Positions 56,903 through 64,000 of a DNA stretch of 64,000 nucleotides are shown here, piece by piece. This DNA comes from Clostridium estertheticum subsp. estertheticum (lineage in GTDB: Bacteria > Bacillota > Clostridia > Clostridiales > Clostridiaceae). The stretch spans positions 3,773,001-3,837,000 of the forward strand of contig NZ_CP015756.1 of NCBI RefSeq assembly GCF_001877035.1, in the 5' to 3' direction. The notes under the pieces were generated by a model that made no database searches, was not told the DNA's origin, and worked only from the letters and a program-made list of their open reading frames with translations. The translations under genes and the position numbers were made by a program. The first letter of the stretch is position 1; each line of letters starts with the position of its first letter.

Positions 56903-56937
56903 CAAAAAGACTGCACTATTTTAAGTACAGTCTTGAT
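56903..56937 (-). terminator. Terminator after the aldolase gene
   Basis: AGACTGTACTTA and TAGTGCAGTCT pair on the minus strand with one mismatch, followed by TTTTTG. Confidence 0.85.
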
Positions 56938-57029
56938 TGCCGATATAAGAAAATATAAACTATCATTGTTCTCTTATACTCTTATAACAGACTAATTTAA
57001 TAGAGTAACTTTCAGAATAAATATCTACA

Positions 57030-57917
57030 TTATTTGATGGATGCATCATAAATTGTTCCAATTGAATTGGATAACATCAAATTGAATTCTTTATCTGTTT
57101 GCTTTGCAGTCAATCCTTGCGATAATGCACGGGAAAAACTAGCTATCAGTCCATGATTATGCGTAAGTTTTTCATTTGCTTCACTTTGAGTGTACCCTCC
57201 TGATAAAGCCACAACACGTACAACATGCGGATTATCCATTAAATCATGATAGAAGTTATCTTCTGTTGGTATTGAAAGTTTAAGCATTACTTTGACGTCT
57301 TTATCAAGGAGTGCTAATTGATTAGAAATTTCAGATTTTAATATTCTTTCTGATTTTTCCTTATCTACGCTGTGAATATCAACCTCTGGTTCAATAATTG
57401 GAACTAGCCCAGCCTCAAATATTTTCTTTCCAATATCGAACTGTTGCTCAACTACTTTTCGAATTCCTTCCGAATTAGCTTCCATAATGACTGAACGCAT
57501 TTTCGTCCCAAAAATGTTTTTTTCACTGGCCCGTTTTAAGAGTCCTTCCAAATTTGGAATCGGCTTCATGAGTTGAACACCATTTTCGAGTTCAGCCAGC
57601 CCTTTATCAATCTTTAAAAAAGGCACAACCTTTTTATCTTCCCAAAGAAAATCAGCAGTAAACTTATCACCAATCTTACGATCCATAGTATTTTCAAATA
57701 AAATAGCACCCAAAATATGCTTTGAATTGAATGTAGGGTTCATTATAATACGCGTTCTCATCTCGTGTACTAAACTAAACATCTCTTCGTCATTTGAATA
57801 ACGATCTTCCGAAATGCCATACTGCAAAAGTGCCTTAGGAGTACTACCCCCACTTTGGTCTAAAGCAGCGATAAATCCTTTTCCAGCATGCATTTGGTCC
57901 ATTTGTTCCTTATTCAT
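57030..57917 (-). CDS. fda: Class I fructose-bisphosphate aldolase
   Basis: 295 residues from the ATG at 57917 with AAAGGGG upstream. It matches the Fda group of Staphylococcus and Lactococcus: [19 protein letters not shown] near the start, [29 protein letters not shown], and a Schiff-base lysine in [13 protein letters not shown]. It cleaves fructose 1,6-bisphosphate by a lysine Schiff base, unlike the metal-dependent class II enzyme used by most clostridia, so it is probably a second, conditional aldolase. Codon use looks slightly richer in GC than its neighbours. Confidence 0.94.
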   Translation of the reverse strand: MNKEQMDQMHAGKGFIAALDQSGGSTPKALLQYGISEDRYSNDEEMFSLVHEMRTRIIMNPTFNSKHILGAILFENTMDRKIGDKFTADFLWEDKKVVPFLKIDKGLAELENGVQLMKPIPNLEGLLKRASEKNIFGTKMRSVIMEANSEGIRKVVEQQFDIGKKIFEAGLVPIIEPEVDIHSVDKEKSERILKSEISNQLALLDKDVKVMLKLSIPTEDNFYHDLMDNPHVVRVVALSGGYTQSEANEKLTHNHGLIASFSRALSQGLTAKQTDKEFNLMLSNSIGTIYDASIK

Positions 57918-57995
57918 ATAATTATCCCCTTTCATTTTTATTACTAAGTAATATCTTTAATTACATTATAACACTTATTAAGTACAGATATACAA

Positions 57996-58406
57996 CTATA
58001 TTTCCATAAATAAGGAATTTAGATCACCGTGTTTTTTTACTACACTATTCCATATTGGACATATAAAATAATATAACATTAATGATAATATTAATATAAC
58101 TACCATGTACATAATTGCACCTAATATAAAACTAGATGAAGTTATATAACCTACTACTATTGAAATCAAGCAAGCAGATATATATAAGTACCAGCCTAAC
58201 CTTTTCCATCTAAATATTAGTATAAAACCTGTAAGTTGAATTACATCTAAAATTATTGTTCTTAATGCATAGGCATTCATTAATCCTCCTGGTTGTCTTG
58301 AAAAGGAATATAAATTACCTAGTATACTTAAGCTATATACTACTATTAATACCAATAAAATTACTGTTAACCACATTCCCCTTTCTTTGTTTTCCTTGAC
58401 CACCAT
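57996..58406 (-). CDS. Small membrane protein of unknown function
   Basis: 136 residues with four predicted membrane helices (about 12-30, 45-63, 68-88, 92-114) and a short charged N-terminus. No known family. An excellent GAGGAGG site supports the ATG. It stands alone on the minus strand, divergent from the padR operon. Confidence 0.75.
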   Translation of the reverse strand: MVVKENKERGMWLTVILLVLIVVYSLSILGNLYSFSRQPGGLMNAYALRTIILDVIQLTGFILIFRWKRLGWYLYISACLISIVVGYITSSSFILGAIMYMVVILILSLMLYYFICPIWNSVVKKHGDLNSLFMEI

Positions 58407-58439
58407 TTATCCTCCTCAATAATATTGGATCGCATATTG

Positions 58440-58456
58440 TTAAATCATCTCCTGGG
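58440..58456 (+). repeat. Possible fragment of repeat family C
   Basis: ttaaatcatctcctg is identical to the first 15 bases of copy 2 (27942) and is followed by gggga, close to cgga. Too short to be sure. Confidence 0.3.
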
Positions 58457-58618
58457 GATAAGTAATGTATGTTCCATATAAAAATATTATCATTGATGCC
58501 TTTTTTTAATGTACCTTAATAATATACTTATGTTACATTTGTTGATTTTAAACCATATAATAATAATTTATATTTATTATTAAATAAAGATAAAATTATA
58601 TTTATTTTTTCACCACCC

Positions 58619-58671
58619 TTGTAATACGATGTACATGGTGGTAAACTAATTTTAAGTAGTAATACGATGTA
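58619..58671 (+). promoter_or_regulatory. padR promoter with a directly repeated operator
   Basis: TTGTAA (58619-58624) and TAAACT (58642-58647) are 17 bases apart. The 13-base word GTAATACGATGTA occurs twice, at 58621-58633 over the -35 element and at 58659-58671 just past the expected start. The first copy also lies in a palindrome (caccacc/ggtggt). These are good candidates for PadR self-repression sites. Confidence 0.6.
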
Positions 58672-58684
58672 TGGAGGTGACTTT

Positions 58685-59005
58685 ATGGATAAAGAAATAA
58701 TGAAGGGTAGCATTGATATTTTTATACTTTCTATAATTAATAATCAAGATACCTATGGTTATGAAATTGCAAAATGTATTAAGAGTAAAAGCGAGGGTAC
58801 ATATGCTATGGGAGAAGGTACATTATATCCTGCATTAAAGAGACTAGAAGAAAAAAAACTAGTAGAATCGTACTGGCAAGAAAATGAACTGTCAGGTAAA
58901 CGAAAATATTATAAGATTACTGACGAAGGGAAAATAACATTAAATGAAAAAATAAATCAATGGAATAAAGTAACGAGTTTAATTAATATTTTTAAGGAGG
59001 AGTAA
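58685..59005 (+). CDS. PadR family transcriptional regulator
   Basis: 106 residues from the ATG at 58685, behind GGAGGTG. Winged-helix PadR protein: MKGSIDIFILSIINNQDTYGYEIAKCI, then GEGTLYPALKRLEEKKLVESYW with the wing KRKYYKITDEGK, and a short C-terminal helix for dimerisation. These repress membrane-protein operons and respond to small molecules. It is followed one base later by a membrane protein with an HAAS-type domain, a standard pairing. Confidence 0.95.
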   Translation: MDKEIMKGSIDIFILSIINNQDTYGYEIAKCIKSKSEGTYAMGEGTLYPALKRLEEKKLVESYWQENELSGKRKYYKITDEGKITLNEKINQWNKVTSLINIFKEE

Positions 59006-59006
59006 T

Positions 59007-59942
59007 ATGGACACATTTAATGCTTATATTAAAGAACTTTTAGACGAGAGAGGTATAAATGAATGCGATAAAAAAGATTTGGAATTTGAGATTAGAGACC
59101 ACCTCATGCTTTTAGAAAATGAATATTTAAATAAAGGACTGTCTGAAAAAGATGCAATTAAATTATCAATTAGAGACTTTGGTGAAAGCAACTTTATAGG
59201 AAATAGTATTAAAAAAAATTTACCTTCACATAATAAGTACATTGATTTTACAATTAAAGAACGGATTCAATACTTATTAAGCATGTTCTTAGTATATTTC
59301 ATTTTTATTTTTATTCTTTCATATGTAACATTTTTTAGCCAAATTTTTGATTCTATATTTTATTATATAGACATGGCTATAGTGGTTACACTTACTTCAT
59401 TTATATTCGTAAATAAAAAAGTAAATAATAATAAAAACAAGGTTAAAAATATAATCAGTATTAATATACAGTTCTTCATAATCGAAAAAGTATTTATGTC
59501 CTTATTTATTTTAATTGTTAGAAGCATTACTACAGGTGTATATAATTTTTCTTTACTTAATACATATATTTTTAATTGGATATATATTTTGAGTTTTATA
59601 TTATTAACATCGTGTTCTGTTATCATTACTAAATATGTAATGAACAAAGTAACTCTTAATTTGAAAAATAATTATAATACTACTATTACCTCTACGTTTT
59701 TATTTATTGCATCAATACTATTTATAATAATGTATATACTAATCCCAAATAGATTTTACGTATTAAGAAAGATAATAATCGGTATACTTGGTTCCGATAT
59801 TACAAATGTGAGTAAAAATATATTTTTCATGGTAATCAATAACAATTTAGTAATTCCTAATATAGGACTTGTGATTCTAATAATACTCTGCATTAGATTA
59901 ATCCTTCATATAAAGAAAAAAGGAATAGAAAGCCTATTATAA
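59007..59942 (+). CDS. Membrane protein with HAAS/permease-prefix domain
   Basis: 311 residues. The N-terminal 75 residues (YIKELLDERGINECDKKDLEFEIRDHLMLLENEYLNKGLSEKDAIKLSIRDFG in outline) form the helical HAAS or permease-prefix domain typical of proteins encoded with PadR. Six or seven membrane helices follow, very rich in Ile, Phe and Asn. The role is unknown; family members are thought to act with the regulator. It starts one base after padR, with AAGGAGGAG within the padR end, so the two are coupled. Confidence 0.85.
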   Translation: MDTFNAYIKELLDERGINECDKKDLEFEIRDHLMLLENEYLNKGLSEKDAIKLSIRDFGESNFIGNSIKKNLPSHNKYIDFTIKERIQYLLSMFLVYFIFIFILSYVTFFSQIFDSIFYYIDMAIVVTLTSFIFVNKKVNNNKNKVKNIISINIQFFIIEKVFMSLFILIVRSITTGVYNFSLLNTYIFNWIYILSFILLTSCSVIITKYVMNKVTLNLKNNYNTTITSTFLFIASILFIIMYILIPNRFYVLRKIIIGILGSDITNVSKNIFFMVINNNLVIPNIGLVILIILCIRLILHIKKKGIESLL

Positions 59943-60009
59943 TAGGTCTCTCAGTCCCCCTCCTACTCCCAATCAACAATAATGATAATTTTGATACTTT
60001 TCTTGGATT

Positions 60010-60123
60010 ATGCTAACAAAAGTATATATTGCGTATAATGCATTTGAACAATCCTTATAATTCTTATTTTACTTTAGAATTACTTGGTGATGTGAACGCA
60101 TTGTGGCAATATATACTTTTTAT
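60010..60123 (+). repeat. Palindromic repeat family A, copy 7 (internally deleted)
   Basis: Same start as copy 6 (atgctaacaaaagtatatat, gcgtataatgcatttgaac) and same end (gatgtgaacgcatt, caatatatacttttt), with about 85 central bases missing. The first 40 bases differ from copy 6 at one position. Confidence 0.8.
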
Positions 60124-60167
60124 CTTTATAACTATGCAAAGTATAAATTATAATAATGAAAGTGAAA

Positions 60168-60243
60168 ACATGTAATAAACTTAGAGTATGTTAATGAATG
60201 CTCTACTATCAGAACAGCCTACATGTAGAACCTTCATTGGATT
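60168..60243 (-). repeat. Repeat family B, copy 2 (one end)
   Basis: On the minus strand it reads aatgaaggttc, gttctgatagtag, gcattcattaaca, ctctaagtttatta, aligned with the first 65 bases of copy 1 at 48957. The other end is absent. It lies directly after the activase stop codon. Confidence 0.7.
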
Positions 60244-60244
60244 A

Positions 60245-63200
60245 TTAATCTTCCTTTTTGTCACTAGCTGCCTCATCAAAAGCAGTTTTTATTTCTTCTT
60301 CACTCTTAAGATTTTTAAAGGCAATAGACATCATAAGTTTAATTCTGTTAATTTGATTTACCTCACTTGCACCCGGGTCATAATCTATAGCAGTGATATT
60401 AGCTCCTTTATTTCTTCTCTTTAATTCCTTAATCATTCCTTTACCTGATACATGATTAGGAAGACAAGCAAAAGGTTGTACACAAACTATATTTTTTGTG
60501 CCACTTTCAATAAGTTCAATCATTTCAGCTGTTAAAAACCATCCTTCTCCTGATTGATTACCAAGTGATATAATAGGTGATGCCTTTGCTGCTAATTCCT
60601 GTATAGTATTGGGAGCTGTAAATCTTTTACTCCCTTCAAGAACTAATTTCATATGTTTTCTATAACTTTCTATATATTGAATAGCCACATTGTTTATTAT
60701 TTTATCAGTTCTGCTTTTACCTAAATACTTATATTTAAAGTCAGCATCATAAGCACAGTATAAGAAAAAGTCTATTAAATCTGGCATAACTGCCTCTCCA
60801 CCCTCTTTTTCAATAACATCTATAATATTATTGTTAGCTATGGGATCGAATTTAACTAAGATTTCTCCAACTAGTCCTACCTTAGGTTTAATAATATTTT
60901 TAATTTCTAAAAGATCAAATTCAGAGACAATGCCAGTTATATTGTTTTTAAACTCTTTATTCTTTCCTTCTGCTACCGCTATCTTGCATACTTTTACCCA
61001 TTTTTCATAAAGCAAGTTAGCTGAGCCTTCTACTACTTCATATGGCCTAACTTTGTATAGTACTCGCATAAGCAAGTCACCATAAACTAAAGCCATAAAT
61101 GATTTCTTAATTATTGGATAACTAAATTTGAAACCTGGATTTTTCTCGAGTCCAGCAGCATTTAAAGATATAACTGGTACCTGAGGAAAACCTGCGTCCT
61201 TAATCCCTTTTCTAAGGAATCCAATGTAATTTGTTGCCCTACACCCTCCGCAGGTTTGAGAGATTATAACAGATGTATTTTCCACATCATATTTGCCTGA
61301 CTTAAGAGCAGCAATTAGTTGCCCAACAACTATTATTGTAGGATAACATGCATCATTGTTTACATATTTTAAACCTTCGTCTACAGCTTTAGTATCCACT
61401 GATGGCAATATTTGCAAATTATATCCTGATGAATTAAATGCTTCCTGTAAAAATTGAAAATGTATAGGCGACATTTGTGGGCATAAAATCGTATGTTTCT
61501 TTTTCATTTCTTTTGTAAATATAATTTTTTTATCAGGTTCTTGTACTTTCTTTAACAAAACTCCATTCTTATCTCTTTCATAAAGTGCAGCTTTTAAAGA
61601 TCTAATTCTAATTCTTGCTGCTCCCAAATTATTTCCCTCATCAATTTTTAAAGTTGTAAATATCTTTCCATTATCTTCGAGTATTTGTGCAACCTGATCT
61701 GATGTTACTGCATCAAGTCCACATCCAAAAGAATTTAGTTGAATAAGTTCAATATTAGGCTCCTTTGATACAAAACTTGCTGCTGCATATAACCTAGAAT
61801 GATAAACCCACTGATCTACCGCTCTTAAAGGCCCTTCAATAACGCCTAAATGAGCCACGGAATCCTCTGTAAGTACAGGCATATCAAAGTCAGTAATAAC
61901 GCTTGGAATCCCATGATTAATTTCTGGGTCTATATGATAAGGTCTGCCAGCGAGTACAATACCCCTTTTCCCCGTTCTCCTAATATATTCTACAACTTCC
62001 TCACCTTTATTTCTAATATCTAATTTAACCTTTTCAGTTTCAGCCCATGCTAGTTCAGCCGCTATAACAACTTCTTTTTTGCTAATTCCAAAACTAACTA
62101 ATTCATCTGCTAATCTCTTATCTAGCGCCTTCTCATTATCTAAAGAAATAAATGGATTAAGGAACCTAACATTTCTTTCCTTTAATATATCCATATTGTT
62201 TTTTATTACCTCAGGATATGAAGTTACTATGGGACAATTATAATGATCATCAGCATTTTTTCGTTCTTTTTTTTCATATGGAATACAAGGATAAAATATT
62301 AAATCTATGCCCTTATTTATAAGGCTCATTATGTGTCCATGTGCAATTTTAGCAGGGTAACAAGCAGACTCTGATGGAATTGTTTCTATTCCCATTTCGT
62401 ATACCTTTTTAGATGATCTTTGGGATAACTCTACCCTAAATCCTAAATTTGTAAAGAACGTAAACCAAAACGGATAATTTTCATATAAATTAAGCACTCT
62501 TGGAATTCCTATTGTTCCTCTTTGCGCTTCTTCTTTTTTTAGTGGAATATAATTAAATATTCTTTTATATTTATAATCATAGACATTAGGTATTTCCTCT
62601 TTTTTATTACTAAGCCCTAGTGCTTTTTCACATCGATTACCAGATATAAATTCTCGATCATTATCAAATTTATTAATTGTAAGAACGCATTGATTAGCAC
62701 ACTGCTTGCATCTTCCCATGGTCGTCTCGATAGCTAAGTTATCCAATTGTTCTAACGATAATAATGTAGAAACTCTGCCTTCTTCATCCCTTTCTTTTGC
62801 AATAAGTGATGCACCAAATGCGCCCATTAAACCTGCAATATCTGGTCTTACAGCCTCTCTTCCTGAAATAATCTCGAAAGCGCGAAGTACGGCACTATTA
62901 TAAAAAGTTCCTCCTTGAACTATTATTTTTTTGCCCATGTCTTTTGGGTCTCTTATTTTAATAACCTTTTGAAGTGCATTTTTTATTACCGAATAAGAAA
63001 GTCCTGCAGATATATCACCTACAGAAGCCCCTTCCTTCTGAGCCTGCTTAACTCTCGAATTCATAAATACAGTACACCTTGAACCTAAATCAACTGGCCT
63101 TTTAGCCTTTAATGCTACCTCTGCGAATTCTGCTACTTCCATATTTAAAGAGTGAGCAAATGTTTCTATGAAAGAACCGCAACCAGATGAACAAGCTTCA

Positions 63201-64000
63201 TTTAACATTATACTATCAATTACTCCATTTTTTACTTTTAGACATTTCATATCCTGTCCACCAATATCTAGTATAAAATCTACTCCAGGCATAAAAAATT
63301 CTGCTGCCTTATAATGAGCTATGGTTTCAATTTCCCCAATGTCCACCTTTAATGCTGCCATTATTAGTTTTTCGCCGTAACCTGTTACTGCGGAATTTTT
63401 AATAGTAACACCTTTAGGCATTATAGAATATATATGTTTTAGTGCTTTTCTAACTGAAGTTAATGGATTACCTTCATTACTGCCATAAAAAGAGTGTAAA
63501 ATTGCCCCTTCTTCATCTATAAGTGTAACTTTAGTTGTTGTAGAACCAGCATCTATCCCCAAATAGCAATTTCCAGTATACCCTTCAAGTTCACGTCTTT
63601 TAGCCTTATACTTGCTTTGCCTTTCGTTAAAAACCTGTAGTTCTTTATCATCTGCAAAAAGGGGCCTAAATCTACGAACATCATTACTAGTCGCTTCCAT
63701 CAATTTGGGAAGCTGATTTTTTAAATGTTCAAATGAAATAGTACTATTATCCTTTGAAGACATTGCAGCACCTACTGCTACAAATAACTGAGAATCTTTT
63801 GGAAAGATAACTTGATCCTCTGTAAGTTTTAAAGTTTCGATAAACCTTTGTCTAAGCTCAGACAAGAAAAATAATGGTCCACCTAAAAATGCAACATTAC
63901 CTCTAATTGGCCTACCACATGCAAGTCCGCTAATGGTTTGATTAACTACTGACTGAAAAACTGACACAGCAATATCTTCCTTTGCAGCACCTTCATTTAA
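60245..64000 (-). CDS. 2-hydroxyacyl-CoA dehydratase activase-related protein (5' end missing)
   Basis: About 1251 residues are seen and the frame stays open to the edge (11 more codons above a GTG at 63967), so this is the C-terminal part of a protein of about 1400. In order: the end of a first BcrAD/BadFG ATPase domain ([16 protein letters not shown]); a second one with [32 protein letters not shown] and the cluster motif [11 protein letters not shown]; a DUF2229 domain ([18 protein letters not shown]); and a dehydratase-subunit-like region with repeated cysteines. It is a fused activator/reductase of the radical dehydratase type. The natural substrate is unknown. Confidence 0.93.
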   Translation of the reverse strand, partial: LNEGAAKEDIAVSVFQSVVNQTISGLACGRPIRGNVAFLGGPLFFLSELRQRFIETLKLTEDQVIFPKDSQLFVAVGAAMSSKDNSTISFEHLKNQLPKLMEATSNDVRRFRPLFADDKELQVFNERQSKYKAKRRELEGYTGNCYLGIDAGSTTTKVTLIDEEGAILHSFYGSNEGNPLTSVRKALKHIYSIMPKGVTIKNSAVTGYGEKLIMAALKVDIGEIETIAHYKAAEFFMPGVDFILDIGGQDMKCLKVKNGVIDSIMLNEACSSGCGSFIETFAHSLNMEVAEFAEVALKAKRPVDLGSRCTVFMNSRVKQAQKEGASVGDISAGLSYSVIKNALQKVIKIRDPKDMGKKIIVQGGTFYNSAVLRAFEIISGREAVRPDIAGLMGAFGASLIAKERDEEGRVSTLLSLEQLDNLAIETTMGRCKQCANQCVLTINKFDNDREFISGNRCEKALGLSNKKEEIPNVYDYKYKRIFNYIPLKKEEAQRGTIGIPRVLNLYENYPFWFTFFTNLGFRVELSQRSSKKVYEMGIETIPSESACYPAKIAHGHIMSLINKGIDLIFYPCIPYEKKERKNADDHYNCPIVTSYPEVIKNNMDILKERNVRFLNPFISLDNEKALDKRLADELVSFGISKKEVVIAAELAWAETEKVKLDIRNKGEEVVEYIRRTGKRGIVLAGRPYHIDPEINHGIPSVITDFDMPVLTEDSVAHLGVIEGPLRAVDQWVYHSRLYAAASFVSKEPNIELIQLNSFGCGLDAVTSDQVAQILEDNGKIFTTLKIDEGNNLGAARIRIRSLKAALYERDKNGVLLKKVQEPDKKIIFTKEMKKKHTILCPQMSPIHFQFLQEAFNSSGYNLQILPSVDTKAVDEGLKYVNNDACYPTIIVVGQLIAALKSGKYDVENTSVIISQTCGGCRATNYIGFLRKGIKDAGFPQVPVISLNAAGLEKNPGFKFSYPIIKKSFMALVYGDLLMRVLYKVRPYEVVEGSANLLYEKWVKVCKIAVAEGKNKEFKNNITGIVSEFDLLEIKNIIKPKVGLVGEILVKFDPIANNNIIDVIEKEGGEAVMPDLIDFFLYCAYDADFKYKYLGKSRTDKIINNVAIQYIESYRKHMKLVLEGSKRFTAPNTIQELAAKASPIISLGNQSGEGWFLTAEMIELIESGTKNIVCVQPFACLPNHVSGKGMIKELKRRNKGANITAIDYDPGASEVNQINRIKLMMSIAFKNLKSEEEIKTAFDEAASDKKED

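Noticed and set aside
63967-63967. GTG as the start of the large activase
   Set aside because: The frame stays open for 11 more codons to the edge, the protein begins in the middle of a known domain, and no ribosome binding site precedes it.

Overview
The window comes from a low-GC, spore-forming Firmicute, most likely Clostridium sensu stricto. The evidence is the AT-rich sequence, strong AGGAGG-type ribosome binding sites, T-box leaders, the spore-linked genes (YtxC, an alpha/beta-type SASP, a PdaB-type deacetylase), an AbrB with a cysteine-rich tail, tandem-OB SSB and a 2-hydroxyacyl-CoA dehydratase activase. Most of the window is chromosomal housekeeping sequence. I see no complete insertion sequence, prophage, CRISPR array or rRNA gene.

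Layout. 1-5990 (minus strand): partial ABC-F ATPase, a divergent DEAD-box helicase, RecQ, and a soluble LytS-type kinase with a LytTR regulator and a lone receiver protein. 6197-8281: yajQ and abrB (plus), a zinc-ribbon membrane protein (minus), and a 540-base gap with a good promoter, Spo0A-type boxes and a terminator that may encode a small RNA. 8295-13510: a nuclease/DinG-type helicase, a second ABC-F protein and zapA. 13689-17487: pheST behind a Phe T-box. 17537-22872: a TrmH-type methyltransferase, KtrAB-type potassium uptake, the L20-leader/infC-rpmI-rplT operon and ytxC. 23022-26110: a DUF6873-like protein, lepB, an ECF sigma factor with a small membrane partner, and five tRNAs (Val, Asp, Phe, Gly, Cys). 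26269-28381: hslO, a methyltransferase and a SASP. 28740-32539: dapA-dapB, an aminotransferase and dapH (lysine/diaminopimelate). 33077-38220: ssb, pdaB, DUF4364, a beta-propeller, a TSCPD protein and folC. 38423-44062: the oppABCDF operon. 44737-47690: valS behind a Val T-box. 47922-60243 is more accessory: an orphan substrate-binding lipoprotein, an AAC(3)-family acetyltransferase, a Bce-type peptide-sensing/efflux module, a HipA-fold kinase with an overlapping partner gene, class I aldolase, and a PadR/permease pair. 60245 to the end holds a large activase that runs off the window.

Working together. Translation genes are regulated by RNA: two T-boxes with readable specifier codons (UUC for Phe, GUU for Val) and an attenuator before infC, whose start codon is probably AUU. 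The dap genes would supply cell wall, lysine and dipicolinate. BceRSAB and AAC(3) look like a small antimicrobial-defence patch.

Most worth a second look: (1) the split HipA-like kinase/partner pair; (2) the candidate C-rich, Spo0A-box-flanked small RNA at 8005-8281; (3) three families of palindromic intergenic repeats, one (about 200 bases) found at four of the window's convergent gene junctions; (4) an A9 tract that splits the pdaB signal anchor from its ribosome binding site by one base.
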